Source of the DNA: Ichthyophis bannanicus
Lineage: Eukaryota > Chordata > Amphibia > Gymnophiona > Ichthyophiidae
NCBI GenBank assembly: GCA_033557465.1
Contig: CM066033.1
Location: 381,617,289 to 381,681,288, forward strand
Length of the DNA stretch: 64,000 nt
Reading direction: 5' to 3'
Shown: positions 21,750-32,733 of the stretch, piece by piece
How positions within the stretch are numbered: position 1 is the stretch's first letter
Layout of the letters: every line of letters begins with the position of its first letter
Notes under the pieces: model-generated
Databases searched by the model: none
What the model saw: the letters and a program-made list of their open reading frames with translations, nothing else
Told to the model about the DNA's origin: nothing
Position numbers and translations under genes: made by a program

Positions 21750-23720
21750 ATGGAAAAGCCTGCCTCAGGATTTAAGAAGTGCACAAAATGTGGCGGTACC
21801 ATTTCCGTCACCGACACCCACAACTGGTGTCTAAAATGTTTAGGTCCTGACCATTCCATCACAGATTGTATGTCTTGTTCTATGATGCCTAAAAGGGGTC
21901 GGCAGAACCGAGCTGCCAAGCTCAGTACCCTGTTTCCCTCTGATGCGGCTTCGGTGGCATCAACGTCTTCCAGGGCTGCTGCTTCCTCACATGGATCTCA
22001 GGTATCTAAACATAAATCCAGCCGGTCCTCGAAGGGTAGATCTCCTTCCAAGCATCGAGATGCTTCTGGCGTTGCCCTCGAGGATTCTGCACCAGCAAAG
22101 TTACCCCAGCGGGAAGCTTCGGTCTCTAAAGCATCATCATCAGGTTCCAGGATCTCGATGGCATGGCCTCGACAGATCTCCTGGTGCCATGCTCTGGGGT
22201 ACCGGTGCCTTCCACCGGTACCGACTTCCAAGCATTGGCGGCGGCGTTGGATCAGAGGATTCTGTCCATAGAATGCAGTCTGGCGGCTTTCCTTATGGTA
22301 TCGACGCCCGTGGTTCCGCAACAGACTATCCCACCGGTACCGGCTCTAGCATTGCCATCGGTACCGATCCTGGTATCGGTGGCATCGGTGTGCGCTATGC
22401 CGGTACTCTGTCCTCTGAAGCCTTCCGGTACCAATACCCCGGTACCCGTTATTCCCAATACCGATCCCGGTCGGTACGGGTATTGGGCTTTGCAAGAGCA
22501 TCCGGACAGACGATACTTCGATTCCTCTGAGGACTCTGAGGATTCTGAAGAATCGGTCGATGCAGTGATGCTTCTTCCACAGGAGGAGTCCTCTCCTAAA
22601 AGAAGGATGTCTCCTCCAGAGGACTTGTCTTTTCAAGACTTCATCAGGGAGGTGGCTTGGGGCCTTTCCATCATGGTGGCCCCTGAGACAGAGCCCAGAG
22701 CTAAGGAGTTAGATATTTTACAATATCCTAAAACTCCTAAGGAGGCAGCTACCTTGCCTATTCATGAGATTCTGTATGATCTCATGTTGAGGATGTGAGA
22801 ATCACCTCTGACCACCTCCCCTCATTCTCGCAGGTTGGATACCATTTATCGTGTCCCTCCTTGTCCTGGTTTCCATAAAACTCAACTTCTTCACCACTCT
22901 ATTGTGGTTGAGTCTGCTATGAGAAAGATTAGAAGTGCCAAAAGACATGCCTCTAATCCTCCAGGACGTGAATGTAGAACCCTGGATGCTTTTGGAAGAA
23001 CAGTCTTCCAAGCTTCCATGCTTGCTGCGAGAATTAATTCCTATAGTCTTTACATGGGAATGTTCTTAAAAGAAGTCACTGATCATTTGCAGACTTCAAG
23101 TCCTTTCATTTCTGAAGATGAAAAAACAGGACTTTCTCACTTGGCTCAGACATGCCCAAGATATCTCCAAATTCTCCAACCCCGTGCAGCTTTCGACTCC
23201 TTTGAATGCGTAAGCAGAGCCTCAGCTATTGCCAGAGGTGCACGTAGAATTGCTTGGCTTCAAGCATCTGATTTGGAGATCTGGGTTCAAGATGAATTGG
23301 GAAATATCCCTTGTACAGGTGAAAACCTGTTTAGTAAAGATTGGCAAGCAAAAGTTTCAACTCCTGTTAAAATGTAAAATACACTACAGTTACCCTGTAT
23401 GTATAAGTATGTTCAATGTAAACTGTGCTGATGATAGTGCGGTATAAAAGAAATGTTAAATAAATATAAAAGCCAATCAGATGGATGTTGAAAATTCTGC
23501 CTTGGATAGACTATCCAAATCCACAGCTGCTCCTGCTAAGAAAAGGTTGTTCAAGAAAGCACCTTTTTCTAAAAAGAGAAGATTCTATCCTGCTTATAGT
23601 CAGCGGGCATCTTCTGCAGCTCAGTTCCTTAACAAACGTCAGCAATCATCCAAACAGAGCAAAGCAAAGGCTGCTAGGCCTCCTCCAGCCCAGCAACCTC
23701 AGCCCCCTCAGGGCCTTTGA
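21750..23720 (+). pseudogene. DIRS family A gag (copy A2)
   Basis: Starts MEKPASGFKKCTKCGGTISV at 21750. The Cys pattern is CTKC, then CLKC, then CMSC, a possible zinc-binding N-terminus. A Ser/Lys-rich linker (KHKSSRSSKGRSPSKHRD) follows, and then the GGTACC-rich stretch. The core has SPPEDLSFQDFIREVAWGLS, LDTIYRVPPCPGFHKTQL, PGRECRTLDAFGR and ARRIAWLQASDLEIW, with a basic C-tail ending PPPAQQPQPPQGL. Defects: a frame change near 22150, a TGA at 22796-22798, and the insertion at 23370-23478. No known retroviral capsid motif is visible; function is inferred from position. Confidence 0.85.
23366..23480 (+). repeat. Short insertion in A2 gag (LINE/SINE tail)
   Basis: About 110 bases, AT-rich, including GCGGTATAAAAGAAATGTTA and AAATAAATATAAAA, interrupt gag between SKDWQAKV and QMDVENSALDRLSK. 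The end resembles tails of non-LTR elements. Confidence 0.6.
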
Positions 23721-25660
23721 CTTTCCGCTAGAGAACTTAGCCTTCCTGGCTCTGGAAGGACCAGAGCCCTCCACCATTCCAGGAAGGTTAGGTCATTTTG
23801 CTCTCAGGTGGGGGCAAATTACAGCAGAGCATTGGAGACTCTCCATCATAAGAGAGGGGTACAAACTTCATTTTTCAAGCTTGCCCCCTCTCACAAGAGT
23901 GCACCAGTTCAATTCTCCAACCTCCCTCCTCAACTTGTTGGGGCAGGAGGTTGCCACCCTTCTCGCCCAGGGGGCAATAGAGGACGTACCTCTTCATCAA
24001 CAGGGCACAGGTTTCTACTCCCCCTATTTTCTTATTCCAAAGAAAACAGGGGGTACAGACCCATCTTAGATCTCAGAGAATTGAACAGATTCCTAGTCAA
24101 GGAAAAATTCAAAATGATTTCTCTGGGAACTCTGCTGCCATACCTTCAGAGTCAGGATTGGCTTTGTTCTCTGGATCTCAAGGATGCGTACACCCATGTT
24201 CTCATCCATCCAACTCACAGAAGGTTCCTTCGGTTCCTTTTTCAAGAGAAGCACTATCAATACAGAGTGCTCCCTTTTGGTCTGGCCTCTGCACCAAGGG
24301 TGTTCGCAAAATGCATGGCAGTGGTAGCTGCATTTCTGCGCACCCTGGGAATATTCGTCTTCCCTTATCTGGACGACTGGCTCATTCGAGCACCCACTCA
24401 GTCAGAGGCCAAGACTTCTCTAACCTGCACAATGCGTATCCTTCAGTATTTAGGGCTGGTAATAAACATCCCAAAATCCAATTTGACCCCTACTCAGTCC
24501 CTGGAGTTTATAGGGGCGTTGCTGGATACCGCAAGGGCCTATCTCCCCCAGGCCCGTTGCCTTCGCTTGGTGCAGTTAGCTTCTCAAGCAGAGTTGAAGC
24601 CCCACTTAACTGCTCGAGAGATGTTAGTTGCTAGGCCACATGGCATCCACCGTGCATGTGGTTCCATATGCTCGACTTCACATGAGGGCAGCTCAGTGGA
24701 CTTTATCCATGCAATGGACCCAGGCATTAGACTGCCTGTCAGACAAAATAGCAAACACAAGTCGCCTCATTTTGTCCCTCCAGTGGTGGAAGTCCCCTCA
24801 AAACCTGTTGCTGGGTTCCCCCTTTCAGCAGTCTCTACCCCAAGCAACTCTTACAACAGATGCTTCTCCAATGGGGTGGGGAGCTCATCTGCAAGACCTC
24901 TCCACCCAGGGCATCTGGTCCCCACAGGAGAGTTGTCTACATATCAATCTCTTGGAACTCAGAGCAATCTTCCTTGCTCTGCGGGTGTTCCACACTGCTC
25001 AGCTACAAGACGGTCCTTATCCACACAGACAATCAGGTAGCCATGTTCTATGTGAACAAGCAGGGCAGAACTGGCTCTGTCGCTTTGCAATGAAGCTTTG
25101 TGACTGTGGGCCTTCGCCAGAGAGCATCAGATTAATCTTCTGGCAGTTTATCTTCCAGGTGTTCAAAACTCTTGGGCAGACAGGCTCAGTAGAGTTCCTC
25201 TTCCACACGAGTGGTCCCTACATGTGGACCAGGTGTCCAAGATTTTTCAGCTTTGGGGAACCCCGGACATAGTTCTTTGCAAGTCCGTGGAATGCCAAAC
25301 TTCCCCGGTTCTGTTCCAGAATTCCGGCTCAGGGAGCTCAGGCAAGGGATGCTTTCTCCTTCACTGGGGTCAAGACTTCCTCTATGCCTTTCCACCCATT
25401 CCCCTAATTCCCAAAACCCTGTTCAAGCTTCAGAGAGACAGAGGCCACATGATTCTCATAGCTCCACATTGGCCACGGCAAGTGTGGTACCCTCTGCTTC
25501 TACATCTCTCTCAAGCTCCCTCCCTGGAATTAGGGTCTGCTCCAGATCTATCTCAAGAGGACGGAAAGTTATGGCATCCCAATCCCCAGTCTCTGCATCT
25601 CAGGGCTTGGTTGCTGAAGGCCTTGATCTCCAGGATCTTCATCTTTCTCAACAGGTGAAA
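23700..25660 (+). pseudogene. DIRS reverse transcriptase and RNase H (copy A2)
   Basis: RT N-part in one frame (ENLAFLALEGPEPSTIPGRL, FYSPYFLIPKKTGG to 24055). A single base loss near 24050 moves it to frame 23808-25040: RPILDLRELNRFLV, SLDLKDAYTHVLIHP, YRVLPFGLASAPRVFAK and the intact polymerase site FPYLDDWLIRAP at 24361-24396. After a change near 24620, frame 24628-25272 continues with VVPYARLHMRAAQW and RNase H TLTTDASPMGWGAHL, LLELRAIFLALRVF. Near 24860-25093 it reads LIHTDNQVAMFYVNKQGRT. 25224-25658 holds the tail ending RAWLLKA. Catalytic residues are kept although the frame is broken three or four times. Confidence 0.85.
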
Positions 25661-26662
25661 GATGTTCTTTATGCTTCCAGAAAATCTTCCACTAGATGTT
25701 CTTATGCTTTCAAGTGGAAGAGGTTTACTATCTGGCGTTCTGGGAAGGGTCTTAACCCCCTTGCCATACCTCTGGAATCTTTGCTGGAGTATCTTCTCCA
25801 GCTGTCTAATGCCGGCCTTAAGACAAATTCAGTAAGGGTCCATTTGAGTGCTATTGCAGCTTCCCTTAAGCCTCTAAATGGACAACCTATTTCCTCTCAT
25901 CTCTTGTAGCAAGGTTCATGAGAGGCCTCCTTTTAACAAAGCCTCCGATTAGACCACCTCCGGTGGCATGGGACTTGAATTTGGTTCTTGGTCAGCTTAT
26001 GAAGCCGCCTTTTGAACCTTTGGCTACCACCTCCTTGAAATACCTTTCTTGGAAGGTCATCTTCCTCATTGCAATCACATCAGCACGTCGTATTAGTGAA
26101 TTGCAAGCACTCGTAGCTAATCCACCTTATACAAGGTTCCATCATGACAAGGTAGTCCTTAGGACTCATCCACACTTTATGCCTAAGGTGGTCTCGCCTT
26201 TTCACTTCAACCAGGAGGTCTACCTACCAGTCTTTTTTTCCAGGACCTCATGCATCAAGTGCAGAGAGGAATCTTCATACCCTGGACTGTAAAAGAGCTC
26301 CAGCTTTTTACTTACAGAGGACACAGCAGCATAGAAAGTCCTCTCAGCTCTTTGTTGCCTTTGATCCTTCTCACTTGGGACTACCAGTCTCCAAGAGAAC
26401 ACTATCTAACTGGATTGCCCAGTGCATTTCTTTCGCCTATCAGAGTAAGAACCTTTCTCTAGAGGGTCATGTCACAGCTCACAATGTGAGAGCCATGGCA
26501 GCCTCAATGGCTCATCTGCACTCTGTGTCTATTGACGACATCTGTCGAGCAGCCACTTGGGCCTCGGTTCATACCTTCACAGCCCATTACTGCTTGGATA
26601 AGGACTCCCGCCAGGATGCCTTGTTTGGTCAGGTTGTTCTCAAACACCTGTTCCATACTTAA
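25605..26662 (+). pseudogene. DIRS tyrosine recombinase (copy A2), catalytic residues kept
   Basis: Frame 25211-25909 includes LSQQVKDVLYASRKSSTR, SYAFKWKRFTIW and SVRVHLSAIAASLKPLNG, ending at TAG 25907. 25918-26292 gives VAWDLNLVLGQLMKPPFEPL and ITSARRISELQALVANPPYT (first Arg). 26375-26662 gives KRTLSNWIAQCISFAYQSK, HVTAHNVRAMAASMAHL (HxxR), ICRAATWASVHTFTAHYCLD (nucleophilic Tyr) and ends KHLFHT. YR joins the element circle to the target. Two breaks (25907 and near 26280) disable this copy. Confidence 0.9.
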
Positions 26663-26778
26663 TCAACTCCTACCCACCATCCCTGAAGGGATGCCAGAGA
26701 TCCATGTGGGGAAGTGCAGCCCTGTCTCAGGGACACACAACTTCTGGGGTCTCTCCCTGGCATCTAAAGCTAGGGAGT

Positions 26779-26879
26779 CCCCATATGTGAAGACTCATTC
26801 CTGCTTGTTTCTGGAGATAGCACAGTTACTTACCTGTAACAGGTGATCTCTGGGAACAGCAGGAATAAGTCTTCACAAC
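26779..26879. repeat. Family A internal complementary region (copy A2)
   Basis: CCCATATGTGAAGACTCATT ... CTGGAGAT complements the left end. AGCACAGTTACTTACCTGTA and following complement the right end. The two halves meet at about 26818. Confidence 0.85.
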
Positions 26880-26949
26880 CCACCCACCTCTCCTAGGAGT
26901 TGTATCTCTTTCCTTTCCCTCTCTCTCTCTCTTTGTCTCAGCTTTAAAA

Positions 26950-27138
26950 CTCAACTGAGGAGAGACAGTTGGAAAAGGCGGGAAGGCAGCACGCAGGCAC
27001 TGGGATGCTCCCTAAAGATTTCTGATTGGATGCTGGGGAGCGTTCCCGCGCAGGCTCCGTCGGTACCGACGAAACCCATATGTGAAGACTTATTCCTGCT
27101 GTTCCCAGAGATCACCTGTTACAGGTAAGTAACTGTGC
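26950..27138. repeat. Family A right inverted terminal repeat (copy A2)
   Basis: GGCGGGAAGGCAGCACGCAG to GTCGGTACCGACGAAACCCA and then CCCAGAGATCACCTGTTACA; ends CAGGTAAGTAACTGTGCT. The last 30 or so bases have no partner in the left ITR but do in the ICR. Confidence 0.85.
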
Positions 27139-27395
27139 TTTCCTTCCCAGGGGATGAAGAGGATACTAGTTTATTTAGGTGTACAAGTGTTTGTTGCATA
27201 TTTAACTACTTATTTGTTGCTTCTCTGAGTCTGCTTTGTCAATAGGTACTGGGGCTGGTGGGCACTGCCAGCTGCATATGTACTCTAGTGTCATCAAAAA
27301 GATGACAGGCTCAGCTTCCAAGCTGCTAGAAGAGGTACACTACCCAGAGGTGCGGGACTGGACTGGAGTTCCTCAAGGAACAACAATTAGCAGGT
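27139..27395. repeat. Right inverted terminal repeat of B1
   Basis: Matches the B0 right end and is the inverse of 5808-5990: CCAGCTGCATATGTACT, AAAAAGATGACAGGCTCAGC, GTGCGGGACTGGACTGGAG. Confidence 0.75.
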
Positions 27396-27629
27396 AAAGT
27401 CTAATTTCTCTTTCAAGCAACAGTGGCCAATTCAGGTCACAAGTACCTGGCAGGATCCTGACAAATAGACAGATTCCATAATGTTTATCCTAGGGACAAG
27501 CAATGGATTCCCCCCTCCCCCGTTCACGTTAATAAACTTGCAAAGACCTTTTTTAAACACAGCTATACTGACAGCTTTTACTGTGTTCTCTAGCTGTGAA
27601 TTTCAGATCTTAATTGTGTTGAGTGAGGA
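27396..27629 (-). repeat. CR1-like LINE 3' tail fragment
   Basis: CAACAGTGGCCAATTCAGGT, ACCTTTTTTAAACACAGCTA and following parallel the tails at 43205-43640 and 59029-59650. Read on the minus strand this is the C-terminal coding end and 3' UTR of that LINE, strongly decayed. Confidence 0.7.
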
Positions 27630-27635
27630 AATCTA

Positions 27636-27850
27636 TTTTTTTTCTCTGTGGACAAGGAAGAATGAAGTTCTCACGTATGAGTGACATCTGACTGAGCTCA
27701 TGTGGGAATGCTCTCCAGCTATTACTCAAAGCTTTTGTGAGTTTTCTCTGTGCATGCACGTGCCATCTTCCCGCTTGTTGCCTCTGCACAACTTTTGGTT
27801 ACTCTTCGTTTTTTTGCAAATCCCAGCAGATGCATTTTCGTATTCTCCAC
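27636..27850. repeat. Family D left inverted terminal repeat
   Basis: TCTCACGTATGAGTGACATC, then CTATTACTCAAAGCTTTTG and GCATGCACGTGCCATCTTCC; the last two mirror 49630-49690. Confidence 0.65.
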
Positions 27851-27860
27851 AATATTAGTA

Positions 27861-28197
27861 ATTCTCCATGAATAAGCAGGAAATAAGTTCTTTCGTGTGG
27901 GTGACATCACCAACAGAGCCCCGCATGGAATGCTCCCCAGCTTCTAAAGGAATCTTTTGGGAAGTATGCCATGCATGCATGCCTGCCTTCCCTGCCTGCC
28001 ACAGTGCAATATTCTCCAGTCTTCTAGTTACCGCAGAGCCCTTAGGATATGTTCCTGTAGTCCAGAAAAAAAATTGAATTTCTTGTGCCTGTGGCTGAGC
28101 TTTTGCTCATTTTTTTCACCCACTTGTTGTCAGCCTTTCTCTTACTCTTTGGGTGTGTTTTCTGTGGGGGTTTTGTGCCTTTTTGGTGTATTAATTT
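27861..28197. repeat. Second, C-like left terminal repeat and leader
   Basis: Reads TCCATGAATAAGCAGGAAAT, GTGGGTGACATCACC, then ATGCTCCCCAGCTTC and the leader phrase TTTTTGGTGTATTA, which also occurs in C1 at 35838. A3 is inserted at its end and the sequence resumes at 33352. Confidence 0.6.
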
Positions 28198-28420
28198 ATC
28201 TCCAGGAACAAGCAGGAATGAGTCTTCACATATGGGTACGTCGGTACCGATGGAGCCTGCGCGGGAACGCTCCCCAGCGTCCAATCAGAAAGCTTTTGGG
28301 AGCATCCCTCAGCGCCTGCGTTCTGCCTTCCCGCCTTTCCAACTGTCTCTCCTCAGTTTTTGTTTTTCCGCGGAGCTGGCAGGACGTCCTCCTGTCACCG
28401 CAGAAACTTTTTTCTTTAAT
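28198..28420. repeat. Family A left inverted terminal repeat (copy A3)
   Basis: Canonical start, ACGTCGGTACCGATGGAGCC and GTCACCGCAGAAAC end. The palindrome has one change. Confidence 0.85.
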
Positions 28421-28570
28421 TTTTTAATTCTTGTTTTTGTAGGTCACGGCTGTGTTCCGCCGCCACCGGTACCGCCGGTGGGGTTTTTTTTCTTTTTTTT
28501 CTCAAACTGAGGGAAAGTTTTCCCTCAGTTTCTGTCTTACAATTTTTTGGGCCTGTAAGGCCTCTCCATC

Positions 28571-30553
28571 ATGGAGCCGCCTTCTCCTAAGAAGTGCCTT
28601 CACTGTGGAAATAGTTTTCTTCTTAGACTCCAATGACTGGTGTCTAACCTGTTTGGTTCCTGACCCTTTTTTCCCTGCTCCGTCAGGCCACAATACTGTG
28701 AGAAGAGATTCTCTTTTTCGGGTTTCCCTCGATACCGTTTTCCCTCCCTATGGTAGGGCACCGGCCATTTCTTTTCTACAGGATCAGGTAACCCACAAAC
28801 AGTCTGTTAAGACTAGCCAATCCTTGAGTGGTAAGTCTCATGCTAAGCATGCTGACGGCCCTGGCCTTGCCCTCAAGACCCTATTGGCATCAAAACCCCG
28901 GCGGGAGTCTTCGGGCTCCAAAGCATTTCAGGGGTTTCAGGTTGTTCCTGGGGCTCACCCCTCACAGAACATACCTGAGCCATGCTCGGGGGTGGCATCC
29001 GCTTCGAGTGGTACCGATAACCCGGCATCGGCACCGGTGTTGAGTGCTCCACTCTTCACCAGGGATCGTCATCTGGCGTTCTCGGTACCTTCGGGACCGA
29101 CCGATACGTCCTAGATTGACTTTCCAGTATCGGCAATACCACCGATACCACCACCAGCTTCGGTACCCTCTAGGCATGCATCGATAGACTCGCTTCCCTC
29201 GATGCCGAGTCTAGAATCAATTTCTAGTCTAGAGGACTGGGTACCGACGCGTCTCGGAGCTGATGTTTACCGATTCCGCATGCACGGTACCGAGGATAAT
29301 CACCAAGGGTTTTTAGTTACCTCGGTACCGTTTGAGCAGCCTCCGATGCCTGCTTCGGTGTCGGTTTCGCCTTCGATTCCGGCACGACTACCGGTGTCGG
29401 TATCGATGCCGGTTCCTGCAGTATCATCAGAACCAGCTTCTTCCATGCTTTTTTCACCCGGATCGCTCCTCTCTATACCTAGTTTGTAGTCGATACCTGG
29501 CATGGATGATGCACTACTGACTGTCTCAACTCATAATGGCCAGTTCCAGTGTCCATCCATTACAAATCCTGTTCTGCACCGGTCAGGTACATCTTCCGGT
29601 GCCCAGGCTACCTTTTCAAATTTAGCCTGTCCAGGCATGGTCCCCATCGGAGATCCTTCTTTTCAGAAATTTCTCCTTGACATGGCAACCTTCCTTAATA
29701 TTCCTATCCCTGGCTATGAGTCGTCTCAGGGTTTTTCTGCAGATAAGGAAAATATAATGCTTCCTTTACATCACTCTTTGCAGAATCTTCTTCTGAGAGT
29801 ATGGGAAAAACCTTTAACGGTTTCTTCATCTCCTACAGCTTCTGATCTTATCAGGTGCCCCCCTCTCCAGGATTTCAAAAGCCTCAACTTCCCCATCATT
29901 CCATTGTAGTGGAATCAGCAATGAGGAAGGTAAAAAGCAAGAAGAAACATTCTTCTTTCCCGCCAGGGTGTGCATCTAGAACACTGGATGCCTTTGGACG
30001 TCAAACCTTTCAAACATCTATGCTGGCAAAAAGGATTCTCTCATATATTTTCTATATGAGTCTATCCCTTCAGGAGATCACAAAGAAATTATCTCTTTTG
30101 ACTCCTTTTCTTTCAGAGCCCAAGGCTGCAGACTATTCCTTACTACTTAGTCATAGCCAAAATATCTCTTGGTTTCTTTCTCATGCTTCCCTAGACTCTT
30201 TTGAGTCTGTTAGCAGAACTTCTGCTATAGCCATAGGAGCACGTCGTAAAGCCTGGCTCCAAGCATCAGACTTGAGTAGATGGGCACAACAAAGACTGAG
30301 TAATACTCCTTGTACTGGAGAAAATCTCTTCAATAAGGAGTCCTTACGTCAGGTTGCTCATTGTTCCACTGACTTTCCTGTTTCTGAGGGCCATCCTAAG
30401 CCCTCTCCTTCCTCAGCAGGTAGGAAATGCCCTACCAAACCTTCTTTCCCTAAAAGAAAGAGGTTTTCCTCTTCTGCCCATTATTTGGATGTTCCCAAGC
30501 AGGGGAAGTCTCACCCTGGTCTGAAGAATCCAAACTCTAGCCAGGCTGAATAA
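28571..30553 (+). pseudogene. DIRS gag, divergent family A type (copy A3)
   Basis: Starts MEPPSPKKCLHCGNSF at 28571 with a CLHC motif, and changes frame near 28610. The middle (29010-29330) has at least six GGTACC sites. The C-terminal frame 29855-30553 is open for 232 codons: PPSPGFQKPQLPHHSIVVES, PGCASRTLDAFGRQTFQTS, AIAIGARRKAWLQASDLSRW and NTPCTGENLFNK, with a basic Ser/Pro-rich end, followed by TAA at 30551. It aligns block by block with A2 and A4 gag but differs at many residues, so it represents a separate lineage. Confidence 0.8.
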
Positions 30554-31949
30554 ACACAGTAACCATAGGTTTCTGATTAATCTTTTATAACTACAGTTAA
30601 TTTCTTTTCAGCAGAAGTTTTTCACTGTTTTTCCATTCAAAACTTTGCTCAGGGATTCCTATTCTCAGGAAATCCATTTACTCTTCAGTATGCTGAACTG
30701 TCAGGATCTTCATGTCTATAAGTTACAGGGTTTTCCACCTCTTCCTGACTAGAAGAGAGGTTTAGCAACTATCACATGATAGTTTCTCTGTACCAGCATG
30801 AATTTTTTCCTTCCAGGGACTTACCATGTGGTAAGTCTTCCTTCAGCTTCTATCTCTACCCTCTTTGCCAGGGTTTCCCCTGTAAGAGTGGTACCATACC
30901 ATTGAAAGACTTTCTTGTCTGTCTTTTCACTGTAGAGTTTCTTCTCCTGAGTAAACTCCTTTATCTGGGCAGCTCTGCAGACAGAGACAGCTTGCTCTTT
31001 GTTCAGTCTGTTCTCTCTGTTTGACACAGATCAACTCTCTCTGTTGTCCTATTCAGTAGCTGCCCATGCAGGAGTTCCAGTAATTGACTACTGGTACTTT
31101 TCCACAAGTCCCAGTCTTGTCTTCCACCATTCCTGTCTGGCCTTAGTAGTGATTCCAAGACAGTTTTCTACATTTTTCTTGGATAATCCTTTTCACTACA
31201 GGCTTCTTACACTATCTTCTGCCCTTGCCATCTCCAATCTCTGGGTTTGGCAACGTGTACGTGGCTGTCAGTTTTTCTCCATCAGCCAGTTCTACATCCC
31301 AGTTCTCCTGCATAATGCTCTCTGCAATCCTACTGAGAAGCTTTCCACTATGGGCCCTTGCTAGAGAGCATAGAGTTTCTCTAATAGCTATCCATCATGG
31401 TTGAAAAAGGCTTCCTCAGTCATCCCTTATGACTGTGAGGGTTCTTCACACCCTACTATCTTCTTTAAAAAAAAAAAAAAAAAGAAAAAGTAGGGAAAAG
31501 GACATAAGCCTTCTCCAGTCTGAGTTATCCCATTCCTATAGGGAATATACTCTTTCTTCTTGCAGCTTGTCCTCATGGTATCCTAATACTTCAAGGACAG
31601 CACAAATTAATCTGGAAAACGCCTGATACCTCCTTTGTCCCTCACGTAGGTCAACCTGGTATCTTTCTATGCGTTTCTGTCCTTTTACCATGCTGGAGTT
31701 CCACAGGACTCCAGACTTGCTGTTTACAGACTGATATTATCCTCTGTTTTTTCACGTAACCATCCTGGTTATTCACTGGATAGCATTCCTTTACCATCAT
31801 CTCTGGGGGAATAGATTCTCTATATATCTTCTCAAGTAGGTTTCACCACCTCGTTCTTAGATGAATCTTTTCCCTTCACATCTCCATGTGAATGTCTTGA
31901 TATGCATAGCTCTGTCTGCTTAGTTGCAGGCATCTATCTTTAGACCTAT

Positions 31950-32115
31950 ATATTCAGGTATATATATCTATATATACCTATATACATCTCTGTAGATGTA
32001 TCTGTCAGCTAAGTGTGCATATGCTATGCTCTTTAGATCTCATTATACATATATATATATATATCTATATACCCGTATATAGATATATATACATATATAT
32101 CTACATATATGTGTG
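31950..32115. repeat. AT-rich microsatellite (TATATATC-type)
   Basis: Runs of ATATATATATAT and CTATATA units interrupted by ACC and GTATA. Confidence 0.85.
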
Positions 32116-32733
32116 TATCTGTCCAGATACTTATTATAGGTAGACATGTATTTCCATACTTATCTCTGTCTATGCTCATAAAGGTTTTTACCTTCCTGTA
32201 TGTTTGACAGTGGGCTTGCACAGCCTCATACTGTTCCACAGTACGTTTTGGATATTATGCACACAACCACTGCTGTGGTACTGACAGCCCTACCGTATCC
32301 TAGGTTTACGTATCCCTGAAGCTCCATGCCCCAATGTCTTCCTACCTCTCACCAGTTCGGAAAGACATGGATCTTCAGTGGATTTAAGATTCAATTCCTC
32401 AAACATCTGTCCTTTCTTGGGAGTTTGGGGTTCTTCTCATACCCTTTCCTCCCTCAAGGACTAGTTCTGTTTGTCCAGATCGTTCAGTCTTCCTCTTTTG
32501 CTCCTACCTCTGAATACTTCTGTAGCCAAAAGAGTTTTCAGCTTTCCATGAAGCTTCCCACTGAAGACCTGCCGTGTTTCTGCTACCCCAATTGAATCCT
32601 GAGGTCACCTCTCACTTCCAGATGTTGACCTCCACCTTCACTCCAGTGAGGTCACCTTGAACCTTATTCTACTGGATCCCCAGTAGACTCCATCAGCCTC
32701 TCTACTTCCTGCAATCCAGGAGGTGAGCGTCAT

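Larger units (their letters stand above)
21372..27138 (+). mobile_element. DIRS-type retrotransposon copy A2 (family A), structurally complete
   Basis: About 5.77 kb with left ITR (21372-21590), gag, RT/RH, YR, ICR (26779-26879) and right ITR (26950-27138). The order and spacing match A4. It has a small insertion (about 23370-23478), a few stops and frameshifts, but keeps YLDD in RT, RISEL, HNVR and HYCL in YR. It lies in the 3' region of B1. Confidence 0.9.
5808..27395 (+). mobile_element. DIRS-type retrotransposon copy B1, split by later insertions A1 and A2
   Basis: The left ITR at about 5808-5990 and right ITR at 27139-27395 are inverted matches (CCCTCCAGTCCAGTCCCGCA against GTGCGGGACTGGACTGGAG). 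Between them lie gag remnant, RT/RH, YR and ICR in DIRS order. Removing A1 (11109-21103) and A2 (21372-27138) leaves about 5.8 kb, a normal DIRS length. All its genes are decayed. The left boundary is uncertain by tens of bases. Confidence 0.75.

Noticed and set aside
21998..22458. Arg/Gly-rich minus-strand frames in gag
   Set aside because: They arise from the palindromic GGTACC-rich DNA, which stays open on both strands; no conserved protein.
31950..32240. Ile/Tyr-rich minus-strand frame
   Set aside because: Translation of the TATATA microsatellite.
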